A DNA stretch of 64,000 nucleotides, taken from positions 6,315,847-6,379,846 of the forward strand of contig NC_079414.1 of assembly GCF_026213295.1 (NCBI RefSeq), written 5' to 3'. Positions within the stretch are counted from its first letter, which is position 1, and the number at the start of each line of letters is the position of its first letter. The position numbers were made by a program, and so were the translations under genes. Positions 23,061-36,008 of the stretch are shown here, in pieces. Below the pieces are notes generated by a model that was given only the letters and a program-made list of their open reading frames with translations, was not told where the DNA came from and did not search any database. This stretch comes from Gadus chalcogrammus. Lineage: Eukaryota > Chordata > Actinopteri > Gadiformes > Gadidae.

Positions 23061-23829
23061 AAGGTTCTCGGAGTGAGACTTTAAGTGGCTGCAGCAGAAG
23101 TGTTGAGACGAAAGATTATATCAAGAGATTTATAGAATATTCCCATTCACATTATGATTCTTCGTCGTAACATCCGACCAAACATCCTTTACATTCACAG
23201 AGCGAAGATTATGAAAGTCCAGGCTCAGCAAGTGCTCCATCTCATTGCACCTGCACCCAGCGGCTCGCTTGCAAGATTTTGGCCTGAAGTTCTTCCCAGA
23301 CCAACACCCTAGCCATCCAACATGCATATCTGAGAATCAGGCCTCTCTTTAATAATGACAAAAAGTTATGAGAGAAACACACATTAACTTTTTGTTATCT
23401 CATAAGCGGCGTGGTGCCGGCTCCTTTTGACCTTTTGACCCCCGACTTCAAAAACGTGGCCACAGGCCAGCTGTGTCTACACACCTTTAGCCACAAATGT
23501 ACACCTCCATCCCACAAAAAATGGGGACTAGAAACTAACCTCTGTCTTACTGTACTGTTGGAGGTCACGCCCCTTTGCCGACCTTTTCGAGATAGCTAGG
23601 GATGCTAAAATGTTTACACACATTTCCCGGGGCCCCGTGTACGACATATCCGAGATTTGGAATTCTAGCCCTGAGAGAAAAAAAGTTTTCCCAAATGGAG
23701 TGTCATTTGGACAAAGCCCCTCAGAAGTGTAGCCTGCAAGACCTAATGGTTCAGAATGTGGTGGAAAAACAGTTTTTGAGATAGGAAGGTCCTACCGCCC
23801 TGAAATTTGAATACCTTATTCTAGGGCCT

Positions 23830-24000
23830 AACTGGGACCTCCGCACCGAAACTTGGCCCGGTCGAACCCCGAGGGCAGGAAGGGGGGGCCTGCCCTCGGG
23901 GTCTGACCGGGCCAAGTCTCGGGCAGGAAGGGCCCCCCCTTCCTGCCCTCGGGGTCCGACCGGGCCAAGTTTCGGTGCGGAGGTCCCAGTTAGGCCCTAG
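23830..24000. repeat. GC-rich centre of the foldback
   Basis: Alternating direct and inverted copies of GGCCCGGTC, CCGAGGGCAGGAAGG and CCTGCCCTCGG form the symmetry centre near 23910. It is likely to form a stable hairpin. Confidence 0.8.
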
Positions 24001-24648
24001 AATAAGGTATTCAAATTTCAGGGCGGTAGGACCTTCCTATCTCAAAAACTGTTTTTCCACCACATTCTGAACCATTAGGCCTTGCAGGCTACACTTCTGA
24101 GGGGCTTTGTCCAAATGACACTCCATTTGGGAAAACTTTTTTTCTCTAAGGGCTGCTAGAACTCCAAATCTCGGATATGTCGTACACGGGACCCCGGGAA
24201 ATGTGTGTAAACATTTTAGCATCCCTAGCTATCTCGAAAAGGTCGGCAAAGGGGCGTGACCTCCAACAGTACAGTAAATGTACATAAGACAGAGGTTAGT
24301 TTCTAGTCCCCATTTTTTGTGGGATGGAGGTGTACATTTGTGGCTAAAGGTGTGTAGACACAGCTGGCCTGTGGCCACGTTTTTTCCCCCAGAAGTCTGG
24401 GGTCAAAAGGTCAAAAGGAGACGGCACCACGCCGGGGTGGATCCAGATCTCGGGCAACAGCGCAGGGTTGCCAGGTCCTGCAAAAAAACGTGCCCCCCAC
24501 ATACCGTTCAAAATCCACCCAAAATGTCCTAGAAGCATCCCAAATAAAAAATGATATTATTGGCCATTTTGGCCAACGTTTTGAAAGTAATAATATTTGA
24601 GGGAATATTTTTTTGTTGTTGTTTTAGCAGCGAAATGCACCGTGTGCG

Positions 24649-24706
<58 letters not shown>

Positions 24707-26515
24707 TGTGCGTGCGTGTGTGTGCTTGTGTGTGCTTGTGTGTGTGTGTCTGTGCGTGTGCGTGCGTGTGTGTGTGTGTATAACACGCTATTTTATGTTG
24801 AAATGCGACGTAATCTAGTGTTCACGAAAAGTACACTGTCAACGTATGCTTTTGCCGACTGGGTTGGCTCTCAGATATACGTGTTTCTAACAAGATGATA
24901 TCATTAAAAGTTACATAAAGTAACAGTTTAATAACACAAACGCAGGAAGCACGTGAGCTGCTAGTTTAGCGAAAGCAACCTGACGTCGTTGAAACATGCG
25001 AGCGAGCCGATCAAATCCTAATTACTATAAAACTAAAGATCAGACACAATCACTGACTGAAGATTATGCAAGTAAAAAGTATATTTCTCGCTAGAAATGT
25101 TATTAGAAACACGTTTAACGGTGAATCGGTCCTAAAATATTGCATTTCCCATTCAGATAATAAAGATTAATAAAGATCATACACATTCACTGACTGAAGA
25201 TTATGTAAGGAAAATGTACATTTCTCGCTAGAAAAGTCATTAGAAACGCGTTTAATGGTGTATCTGTCCTAAAATATTGCATTTCCCATTCAGATAATAA
25301 AGATTAATAAAGATCATACACATTCACTGACTGAAGATTATGTAAGGAAAATGTACATTTCTCGCTAGAAATGTCATTAGAAACGCGTTTAATGGTGTAT
25401 CTGTCCTAAAATATTGCATTTCCCATTCAGATAATAAAGATTAATATAAGCTACGCCGTGTTCCGGAGCCGCGGGGGATTCTGGGAATTGGGGTTCTCAG
25501 TTGACAAATGGGGCTTTTGTTAACTTGTTTTGTTGTTAGGATTAAGTGAGGTTAATGGGTTCGGGATGTTATGTGGTTGTGTGTTGTTCTATTAACATTG
25601 TTCGTGTGTTCATTATTTTCGACACCGTCACCGAGAGTGACGTGACCATCGTTTCGTGCAGCTGTTCCGTGTTGAAGTCTCGTTCAATAAAAACCAACTC
25701 TCGTTGTCGAGCGTGCCCCCCCCTACAAACGTGTCTCCCCCCCCCCTCAACAAACGTGTCGTCGTCCCCCCCCCCCCCCCCCTTCAACTAACGTGTCCCC
25801 CCCCCCCCCCCCCCCCTTCATGGGTCTGATTCGCCGATTTCCCATGCTGATATCCCCGAAGATTCTCGGGCATCTTCGACAATTTGGCTATAGATTGTCT
25901 CATTACACGCTAAATAATATAATTATAGCCTTGTAGTGACCGTAACATAATTCACCTACAGTATTTCGTTATGTGTTGTTCTTTCAATTGTGTTGTTGTT
26001 TACTGCATGTCATTTACGTTCTTGGTGGTTCAGGGATCGCGGTCCCTAAGGAGTACGTGCGTCTCATGACGTCACAGACCATGCTGGATTTGTTTACCTT
26101 CAGCACGCTTTGTTTTCCGGTTTTCTTTTTTACAAAATAAACGAGTCACACGGCTGTGTGCTCAACGTGCGAAGTTGTGTTCTTAACTTATTGCAATTTC
26201 CACAGCCTAATTATATATATAGGTTTTGGCATAAACATAACTAGGGTGCACTGTACTATCTGCGCACACCCTTTCTGAAGCCTCTCTCTCGCTCTCTCTC
26301 TCTCTCTGTCCCTCCCGCTCTCTCTTTCTCTCTCTCTCGTACCGTTTTGTGGAGCACGTTAATTGTCTTAGAACACTCCCATTCAGAATGCATTGGTTTA
26401 CATTTCGTTTTGTGTAACACGCAAAAAGTCGGACTATCGTGCTCGGGAACACGCTTCAATAGATTAACGTTCGTGCGCAGGAGCACGCAATTGCGTGATA
26501 CCGGGTTGCCGTGTG

Positions 26516-27045
26516 TGCTGTGGGTTGTGGGGATGTTGTTGTTTCAACGTGTGTTGTGTGGGTGGTGTTGTTTCACCGTGAGTGTTGTGTGGATGGTGTT
26601 GTTTCACTGTGTGTGTTGTGTGGATGCTGCCGTTTCCCGTGTTGTGTGTATGTGTGAAGTCCAAGCGTTCAGAATGTGAACCCAGAGGGTGAGGACTGGC
26701 ACTGCCAGTGACTCCCATCCATTGAAACGGAATCCCTTTCTGCAACATCTATGTGAACAGGCAGGGTGTACACACTCAAATGCGTGTATTATCATTTAGA
26801 TAGAGCTCACACAAATAAAATAGGTCCAAAAGCATTAAAATAATGACATTATCATCTGTGCAGAGGTTGACATAAACATAAAAATAAAATAGGGCAGACA
26901 TATTCTGGGGTTCGCCTTGCAAGCTTGTGAGGCGTACAGTTGGCAGCAGGAAGGGGAGGTGAGTGTCTGAGAGAGCGGCACACCACAGCAATGTGGTCTG
27001 CGTTTGTCTGGCAGCACACTCATCAGTCTGCCGTACCATGGCACC
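26516..27045. repeat. GT-rich minisatellite and unassigned intron
   Basis: 26516-26650 contains imperfect ~30-bp units with TGTGTTGTGTGGATGGTGTTG and TTTCACCGTG. A single related unit lies left of the foldback (20225-20272), so the foldback inserted in this minisatellite. The rest shows no gene. Confidence 0.7.
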
Positions 27046-27049
27046 GCAG

Positions 27050-27360
27050 ACTCAGCTGACTCCTCCTCCCCAGAGAGAGGCTTGTACTGAGCAGATTCTT
27101 CCTTTCCCAAGAGAGAGGCTGGCACTGAGCAGACTCTTTCTCCTACCCAGAGAGAGAGTGGCACTGAGCAGACTCCTCCACCTCCCAAGAGAGAGGCTGG
27201 CACTGAGCAGGCTCCTCCTCCTCCTCCGCAGAGAGAGGCTGGCACTGAGCAGACACCTCCTCCTACCCAGAGAGGCTGGCCCTGAGCAGACTCCTCCTCC
27301 CCAGAGAGAGGCGGGTACTGAGCAGACTCCTCCTCCTCCCCAGAGAGAGGTTGGTAATGT
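27050..27360. repeat. GA/CT-rich minisatellite (~40-bp unit)
   Basis: About seven imperfect units carrying CCCAGAGAGAGGCTGGCAC and TGAGCAGACTCCTCC. It is open in several frames because of its composition, but no frame looks like a protein family. Confidence 0.8.
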
Positions 27361-28012
27361 GCTAGTCGGAAGCTGGCTACGGTTGGAGATTAGTTCACTA
27401 TAAACGTACATCTGTTAACTACGGTAATACCAGCAAGGGAACAGCATCAGATAGCTACACAACAATACCAATTAGCTAGAAAGAAGAACTGGATGTAACA
27501 ACAAGTAACAATGTTTAGCAATGTTACAACATTGGATAGCTAGGGAGTATCAGATTGTTAGGTAACGATAACGATTAGCAAGGGATCAGCATCAGATAGT
27601 TACGTAATAACTAGGTAGCAGCATAAGAAAGTAATATAGAGCTCGTAAGTCACACCCCTTCCGCTAGCGCCCATCGGACCTCTAGGCTAGGAGAAAATGA
27701 ATGGGATTCAATGTAAAGTAATTTATTATTTTCTGGTCCCAGTCATTAAATGCCTTGGATTACACATATGTTTTTTGTGTTTTGAATATACCTTCAAGAG
27801 TTTGAAGGTATATTGTATGATTCTTCGGCTAACGGCTGTGAAAAAGACGTAACGAGAAAGACTACATGTCACCAATGTGACGTGACAACGTCACCTCATA
27901 ACACATTCCCTCCACTTCTGAACTTACAGTGCTGATGCTGCGTCTTCTGCCACGATATACGGAGCCATCCATAGGAAACATCAGATCAAGATTAAACTTG
28001 ACGATATTACCA
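27361..28012. other. Intron, repeat-derived sequence
   Basis: Contains repeated GATAGCTA/AACAACAAT motifs and an ATTTGAAGGTATATTG palindrome (27790-27815). No gene or classifiable element. Confidence 0.4.
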
Positions 28013-28013
28013 C

Positions 28014-28680
28014 GAGATTAAACTTGACGATATTACCCGTCGCGTTAAAAATCTGTCTCGCGAGATTTCTGAGCTATCCAAACTTCTATTTGTGGCCTGT
28101 AGGGGCAGTAATGCGCCTTAGATACGTCTTGCCTGCCAGAACCTTACGAAGGAGATGGAAAAGAAGAAGAGGAGGAGAAGGAGGGGAAGCAGGGGAAGCA
28201 GCCATAGGCAGCCAGAATGACGTCGGAAAATACCCGTATTACCGTCGGAAATTATGAATGGCAGTAGAGTGACTGATAAGACACGGACAATACCAAGTTG
28301 TCAGTGACATACTTGGCCAGACTCTGTTCGCACTATTTGCACTCTGTATTGATGGAGTAGAACTTTGATTTGGTTTTGCACATAATATTGTTTGAACTTG
28401 AAAAAAAAGAGAATTATTTAATTTAATTTATTTTACTTCAACTTTTGAGCAACTTTTCTTTTTATAAATTTTAGTTTTAGTTTCAATTTCATGAATGTTA
28501 AGAGTTGTAATAAAACATTTCAAAATGCATGTGCAACTCGGTTTAATAAAAGTCTGTTGCTCCAGTCATATATTTTGTCATTGTAGTTTTTTTAAAATCT
28601 CGTCTCGTCTCGATCTCGTGAACCGAATATCGTGTCTCGTCTCGTCTCGTGAGCTGAGTGTATCGTCACACCCCTATTCA
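28014..28680. repeat. hAT-like repeat fragment, copy A1
   Basis: Shares about 650 bp with 30995-31720, including ACGATATTACCCGTCGCG and the TCTCGTCTCGTCTCG run, and ends at ATCGTCACACCCCTAT. Read on the minus strand it begins AGGGGTGTGACGATACAC, a common fish hAT terminus. It lacks the 62-bp insert present in copy A2 and has no transposase. Confidence 0.65.
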
Positions 28681-28781
28681 TTATATATATCAGCAAACGA
28701 CAGACTTCCTCCACGCTTCTGATAAGCTCTTCCTCCACCCTCCTGATCAGTTCTTCCTCCACCCTCCCATGCGGGGACTCA

Positions 28782-30523
<1,742 letters not shown>

Positions 30524-30608
30524 CTGGGCACTCGTGGGTCGTGCCAGGTGCTGACCCCGGTCTGGGTGTGCAGGAAGTACACTTGACCCTGCAGAGTGGT
30601 GCGTTGCT
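30524..30608 (-). CDS. smurf2: SMURF2-like second WW-domain exon F, copy 1
   Basis: An 85-bp exon between acceptor CTGCAG and donor GTAACA. It encodes QRTTLQGQVYFLHTQTG and VSTWHDPRVP. It keeps the conserved His of FLHTQTG. A second copy lies at 32210-32294. Beside this copy is only a truncated piece of the next upstream exon (30894-30995), so it arose in, or was the source of, a local tandem duplication. Confidence 0.85.
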
Positions 30609-30893
30609 CTGCAGAGGAATGAGAGGAGCGTCATGATGTAACCCTAACCAATAACGTGAAAGAATCATTACACCCCCCCCATAATTACACATTTGTGTGT
30701 GTGTGTTTGTGTGTGTGCGTATGTGTGTGCCTGCGTAGGTGCATGTGCGTTTGTATGTGCGTGTGTATGTGCAAGTTTATATGCATGTATGAACATGCAT
30801 ATGTATGCATGTGCGTGCGACGCGTGCATATGTGTGTATGTGCCTGCATGGGCGCCTGCGTGCCTAGGTGCGGGTTGCGTATATGTGCCTCAC

Positions 30894-30995
30894 CGTATCC
30901 CTCAGGGAGAACTGGAGGGGTGTGCAGGTGGGTTCTGCTCATGTAGTTGCGGTGCCGTTGGGAGCGGACCCGCCTCTCAGGGGCCCGCTGCTCCC
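30894..30995 (-). pseudogene. Truncated duplicate of smurf2 exon G
   Basis: Identical in pattern to the 3' half of the exon at 34001-34218: ERRVRSQRHRNYMSRTH, THLHTPPVLPEGY and the donor GTGAGG. It is cut at 30995, where the hAT-like repeat A2 begins. Without its acceptor it cannot be spliced normally. Confidence 0.85.
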
Positions 30996-31720
30996 AACTT
31001 GACGATATTACCCGTCGCGTTAAAAATCTGTCTCGCGAGATTTCTGAGCTATCCAAACTTCTATTTGTGGCCTGTAGGGGCAGTAATGCACCTTAGATAC
31101 GTCTTGCCTGCCAGAACCTTACGAAGGAGATGGAAAAGAAGAAGAGGAGGAGAAGGAGGGGAAGCAGGGGAAGCAGCCATAGGCAGCCAGAATGACGTCG
31201 GAAAATACCCGTATTACCGTCGAAGATGCCCTCGCCACTTTTAAATGATTTGTTTGGCAGCATTTTGGGTACCCGGCGGAAATTATGAATGGCAGTAGAG
31301 TGACTGATAAGACACGGACAATACCAAGTTGTCAGTGACATACTTGGCCAGAGTCTGTTCGCACTATTTGCACTCTGTATTGATGGAGTAGAACTTTGAT
31401 TTGGTTTTGCACATAATATTGTTTGAACTTGAAAAAAAAGAGAATTATTTAATTTAATTTATTTTACTTCAACTTTTGAGCAACTTTTCTTTTTATAAAT
31501 TTTAGTTTTAGTTTCAATTTCATGAATGTTAAGAGTTGTAATAAAACATTTCAAAATGCATGTGCAACTCGGTTTAATAAAAGTCTGTTGCTCCAGTCAT
31601 ATATTTTATCATTGTAGTTTTTTTTAAATCTCGTCTCGTCTCGATCTCGTGAACCGAATATCGTGTCTCGTCTCGTCTCGTGAGCTGAGTGTATCGTCAC
31701 ACCCCTATTCATTATATATA
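30996..31720. repeat. hAT-like repeat fragment, copy A2
   Basis: Second copy of 28014-28680. It differs by a 62-bp insert around 31222-31280 (AAGATGCCCTCGCC ...), where copy A1 is continuous. It forms the junction between the two copies of the smurf2 segment. Confidence 0.75.
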
Positions 31721-31721
31721 T

Positions 31722-32380
31722 TGATTTCATCACAATCCTGCAGATGACTGTGAAATTGAAATTCCGAAATCAACATTTATGAACTCATTGATAAACCAGC
31801 AGCTCAATTACCACAGACACATCCCCAGCATTTACTATTCATTACAGAGATGAATTATCAACACAAAACCCAGTTATGGCTCGGATTAGGATTAACAAGA
31901 CCCTAAAACAAGAGTCTCCAGTGTCCAGAGAGTGAGACGACTGGAGAACCAGCACCTCAGTGATAAACCAGCAGCTCAGTGGTGCACCAGCACCTCAGTG
32001 ATGAACCAGCACCTCAGTGATGAAACAGCCCCTCAGTGGTGAACCAGCACCTCAGTGATGAACCAGCACCTCAGTGAAGAACCAGCACCTCAGTGATGAA
32101 CCCTCACCTCAGTGATGAACCAGCACCTCAGTGATGAACCAGCACCTCAGTGACAAACCAGCACCTCAGTGATGAACTACCACCTTGTGTGTGCGTGTGT
32201 GCGTGTTACCTGGGCACTCGTGGGTCGTGCCAGGTGCTGACCCCGGTCTGGGTGTCCAGGAAGTACACTTGACCCTGCAGAGTGGTGCGTTGCTCTGCAG
32301 AGGAATGAGAGGAGCGTCATGATGTAACCCTAACCAATAACGTGAAAGAATCATTACACCCCCCCATAATTACACATTTG
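31722..32380. repeat. Duplicated intron segment with minisatellite
   Basis: Repeats 30040-30680 almost base for base, including the GATGAACCAGCACCTCAGT minisatellite and exon F. It marks a tandem duplication of roughly 0.95 kb (30040-30995 against 31722-32380 plus 33805-34100, interrupted by a retrotransposon). Confidence 0.88.
32210..32294 (-). CDS. smurf2: SMURF2-like second WW-domain exon F, copy 2
   Basis: Same acceptor, donor and phase as copy 1. One base change turns the His of FLHTQTG into Asp (codon CAC to GAC). This copy is the nearer one to the intact upstream exon G, so splicing from G would meet it first. Use of both copies in one mRNA would break the frame, because 85 bp is not a multiple of three. 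Confidence 0.75.
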
Positions 32381-32385
32381 TGTAA

Positions 32386-33800
32386 TTATGGGGCGGGGGG
32401 GCTTAGGGAGGGACGTAGGTAAACCCTCGTGGGGTAAGGCTTCTGCAGGGGAAAGGAGAAAAATGGTAGTGGAGGAAATACATAGGCAGGAGGAGATTGT
32501 AAGATGTACTAAGGCAGTGTCACAGGCAAAACAAGGGCAGTGGGTGAATTGGGAGGGAGTGGAGAAGAAGAAGATAAAGTGGAGAGATCTATGGAGCATG
32601 GAGGCTAGCAGGATCAGATTTATGATAGGTGCCACTTATGATGTGCTCCCATCTCCCCAGAACTTAAATCAGTGGTATGGTGAGGATGAGACATGCACAC
32701 TATGTTCCTGTGTATGCAGCCTCCGCCATATCCTATCAGGGTGCAAGGTAAGTCTCTACCAGGGGCGGTATACGTGGCGTCACAACCAGGTATTGAAATG
32801 TTTGGCAGAGGCTGTTGATGCTAAACGGGGAGAAGCTAATTCATCAGCCGCTAGTAAAGAGGGTAGGCAAATTAACTTTGTGCATCAGGGGGAAAAGGCT
32901 AGACCATTTAGAGGCAGGCACAGAGTCGGGCAGCTAAGTAATGGAGGAGCATGGGAATTGAAGGCGGATCTTATTCAGCAGGTTGTTGTGCCTCCACACA
33001 TTGTTAGCACTCGGCTAAGACCAGATATGCTATTGTGGTCAGACTTAGAGAAGATTGTTTATTTTATTGAACTTACAGTTCCTTGGGAAGACAGAGTTGA
33101 AGTAGCTAATGAGCTTAAGAAAGCGAAGTATGCTGAGATGGCTGAAGAGGCAGCACAGAGAGGCTGGAGTTCGCGACTAAGGCCTATTGAAATCGGTGCA
33201 CGGGGGTTTGTGGCTAGATCTGCTATTAGCTTGCTGACTGAACTGGGTATTTGTGGACGATGTCTGAGGCAGGCGGTTAGTAACATGTCCGTGGCAGCAG
33301 AACGAGCGAGTGAATGGCTGTGGGTAAGGAGAAAACTTACTTCCTGGGGTGCAAGCTGAGGTAAGCCAGCTGTGCTAACGTGAGCTAATATGCCAACGTG
33401 TTTGTGTGGTCAGGGTTAGGGGTAGGGCTAGGGGTACGATGCAGGAAAGAGTGTTTAGATGCTTTAAATGTGGCAATGTGGTGGCAGCATTGAGGGGGGT
33501 GAATCCAGGACGCTGGTTTCATTGTTAAGCCTTCAGGAGGTGTCGTGGGCCTAACTTAAACGAAACATCTGTGAAAGAGGGTGCCCACTTGATAACCCCA
33601 ATGATATTCTGCTTACTGCTTACTGCTGTATTTACTGCTGTTAATTGGGCTAGTTGTCTCGTGTTTTTTTTTCACCTTTGGTTGGTAGCTCAGTAGCCAG
33701 CGTGCTTATAAGGTTGGTTTGGACAGGGGCTTCGGAATATGTGTTTTCCTTGGATTTTGGCACAAGGGATTATAACATCTGATCCTGTGTATTAATGAAT
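32386..33800 (+). mobile_element. 5'-truncated RLE-type non-LTR retrotransposon
   Basis: About 1.4 kb present only in copy 2 of the duplicated segment; copy 1 is continuous there (30680-30690). It carries the C-terminal part of an ORF and a 3' region ending near 33790. This is the usual 5'-truncated LINE pattern, and the insertion is younger than the duplication. Confidence 0.75.
32454..33359 (+). pseudogene. RLE LINE ORF C-terminus: zinc knuckle and restriction-like endonuclease
   Basis: The open frame has a CCHC knuckle (CTLCSCVCSLRHILSGC) followed by an endonuclease core: RLRPDMLLWSD, then FIELTVPWE, then a conserved tail (GWSSRLRPIEIGARGF, ASEWLWVRRK). The PD...E arrangement is that of the PD-(D/E)XK endonuclease in R2/R4/NeSL/Hero-type LINEs. 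The reverse transcriptase is missing, so this is a fragment even though the frame is open for about 320 codons. Confidence 0.8.
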
Positions 33801-34000
33801 GAATTGTGTGTGTTTGTGTGTGTGCGTATGTGTGTGCCTGCGTAGGTGCATGTGCGTTTGTATGTGCGTGTGTATGTGCAAGTTTATATGCATGTATGAA
33901 CATGCATATGTATGCATGTGCGTGCGACGCGTGCATATGTGTGTATGTGCCTGCATGGGCGCCTGCGTGCCTAGGTGCGGGTTGCGTATATGTGCCTCAC
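33360..34000. other. LINE 3' region and intron
   Basis: 33360-33800 is the untranslated tail of the LINE, with a GGGTTAGGGGTAGGGCTAGGG stretch. 33805-34000 duplicates the TG/TGCATG-rich intron at 30688-30893. No gene. Confidence 0.6.
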
Positions 34001-34218
34001 CGTATCCCTCAGGGAGAACTGGAGGGGTGTGCAGGTGGGTTCTGCTCATGTAGTTGCGGTGCCGTTGGGAGCGGACCCGCCTCTCAGGGGCCCGCTGCTC
34101 CCCCGGGGGCCCGCCGGTCACGGCAAGGGCCCCATTGACAGGGGTCACAACGGGGGTGTTCTCGTCCACCACGCAGCTCAAGGGCCGCCCAGACGGACTG
34201 GAGTACTCCGAGGCCAGT
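34001..34218 (-). CDS. smurf2: SMURF2-like E3 ligase, pre-WW exon G
   Basis: A 218-bp exon with acceptor TCCCAG and donor GTGAGG. It encodes SGRPLSCVVDENTP, a variable Gly/Pro stretch, and ERRVRSQRHRNYMSRTH / LHTPPVLPEGY, matching the segment just before the second WW domain of SMURF2. It ends in phase 1 (TAC G|), which joins exon F (AG CAA). Earlier exons (C2 domain, first WW) are not in the window up to 64000, so the next intron exceeds 29 kb. Confidence 0.88.
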
Positions 34219-34841
34219 CTGGGACGCAAAGAGGGGGGTTTATGGGTATGGACTGTAGATGAGTGTGATTGAGTGAGTGAGTGAGTGAGTGATGGAACTG
34301 GAAGATGTTCTAGTTAACTGTAAACACTTAAGGTGCCACTGGATTCCCCCGTCAGTGGTCTGTTAGGGTTAAGATGGCAGAATGATGGCAAGTTAAACCA
34401 CCCTGGAGGAACTAGTTACAACACTGTTTAAGCAAAATGTTTAATAGCTCATCTAACGTACATACAAAATAAATAAATAAAGATCTGAGCCAAAAATGAT
34501 CCATTACCAAAGGCAGCGTCAAGCACTCAGTGCACTCCTGGTTCAGCCTCTTCCACGCTGCCTTATTCACATCCCCGATCGACCCATCATTTCAAATGGA
34601 ATGATCCATATCGCAGTCACCCACTGCTCCGCCTTCCTGTTGACCTCACACCCAGAGAGGCCCCCCACCCTAACCCCTAACCCAACCCTACTCACTTCTT
34701 AACCATGACCCACCCCTCCTCTCATCTCACTTCCTAACCCTAACCCACGCCTCCATCTCAGTCCCTAACCCACCCCTCTCCTCTCCCTCTCACTCCCTAA
34801 CCCACATATGTCAATATCAAGGCCCGCGGGTCAGACACGAC
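34219..34841. other. Intron, short repeats
   Basis: A GAGT microsatellite (34264-34292) and a C-rich degenerate CCCTAACCC/CACTTCCTAACC tract (34660-34805). No gene. Confidence 0.5.
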
Positions 34842-35720
34842 TAGGGATGGGAATCGAGAACCGTTTCTTGTTCAGAACCGGTTCCGAGTCAACCGATTCC
34901 TTGGAATCGTTAGCAAGCCTGCTTAACGATTCCGCTTATCGGTTCCGGTCGCGGCACATGCGTCGTGACGTCACACACACGCTGCTTTGATTTGGTTCAG
35001 AACGCAGCAAACATGTCGCCGCCGCGACTTTCCGTCTCGTAAACGGTCGTTGCCATTTGAAACGGTCGATGCCATTTCCGAACATTTCCGATTGCGTCCG
35101 CTCTCCGATCTTGAATTCCGAATGCTTCGTGAAACGGTCGATGCCATTTCCGACCATGTCCGATTGCGTCCGCTCTTGGAGTCAGTTAAAAACAGCACAG
35201 GGTAGAATGTTTTTTTCCGCTCAGTTGCCGTGAGTAATTATGAAACTATCTATGCCAGTCATACATAATGATTGATTGAATAGAGGAGACCTGGGACAGT
35301 TGCAACACTTTTTGCTATAATGGCTCTTTTGCTTAGCAACAATTTGAATTTAAGGGATGATATTTGAATAAAATAAACTTATCTGTCAGCTATTCATCAA
35401 TAAAATTTAAGGATGATTACCTTAAGTACATTATTCACATTTGGCCTTTGAATGTAAGATGCCAACAGCAACTGTCCCCGTAAAGACACCCATGATAAAG
35501 ACTGATATGCTCGGATATAAATAACAATAATCGGGTTAAATAACTTCACATGGTGTGTCTGGTGTGTTTCCAGCATTCGTAGTGTTGATCAGCAGATATA
35601 TAGTCCGCCAAGACGTTGAGGTTGCTTAGCAAGCAGAGACTCTGTCCATGCAAGTGAACGGAGCGTTCCCTCTTCGCCATAACTATCAAACCAAACATCC
35701 TTCACATTCACTGAGCGAAC
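34842..35720. repeat. hAT-like repeat, left part, split by the Polinton
   Basis: Starts TAGGGATGGGAATCG. The matching end ATTCCCATCCCTA is at 54378-54390. Segment 35020-35115 is the reverse complement of about 53400-53500. The two parts flank the Polinton and probably form one older long-TIR element. No transposase and no clear 8-bp duplication. Confidence 0.6.
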
Positions 35721-35726
35721 ATTATG
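35721..35726. repeat. Polinton target-site duplication, left
   Basis: ATTATG, identical to 53217-53222. Six bases is the characteristic Polinton/Maverick duplication length. Confidence 0.93.
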
Positions 35727-35955
35727 AGTAGTCTATATAAAGTGCTATTGGGATCCATTCCTATCTGAACTCACTTCCGGTTTGGGGAGGGGGTGGGGGT
35801 GAAGGGGGGACCCCTATTCACAGAGGTACTTCCTGTTTATGTTTTATGACGGGTCATAAACCATAAAACCCTTCGTGTAGGGATGATCCGTGTAATGCCA
35901 GTGGTGAACCTGTAGGGGTCGCTGGGGTGCGGGATCTGTATAGACCGAGGTGTGA

Positions 35956-35960
<5 letters not shown>
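35727..35960 (+). repeat. Polinton left terminal inverted repeat
   Basis: About 230 bp beginning AGTAGTCTATATAAAG. It matches the reverse complement of 52985-53216 with a few differences. It runs into a (GT)n tract (35959-36010), mirrored by a much longer (AC)n tract at the right. After the tract, 36024-36110 is a second partial copy of the repeat sequence (CCGGTTTGGGAGGGGGTGG ...). Confidence 0.92.

Positions 35961-36008
<48 letters not shown>

Larger units (their letters stand above)
20273..26508. mobile_element. Giant foldback: 6.2-kb near-perfect inverted repeat
   Basis: The left end CAACCCGGTATCACGC and right end GCGTGATACCGGGTTG are reverse complements, and the arms remain alignable to a centre near 23910. 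Direct copies of CCGTGTG flank it (20266-20272 and 26509-26515), a possible 7-bp target duplication. The left arm holds a roughly 1-kb insertion absent from the right arm. Inside each arm are GA, poly-G/C and CA tracts and a 137-bp tandem repeat. No transposase is seen. Superfamily unknown; long-TIR foldbacks of the P/Galileo type have 7-8-bp duplications, but that is only an analogy. Confidence 0.8.

Noticed and set aside
27052..27411. Ser/Leu-rich ORFs near 27.1-27.4 kb
   Set aside because: They lie wholly within a ~40-bp minisatellite and are open on both strands by composition.
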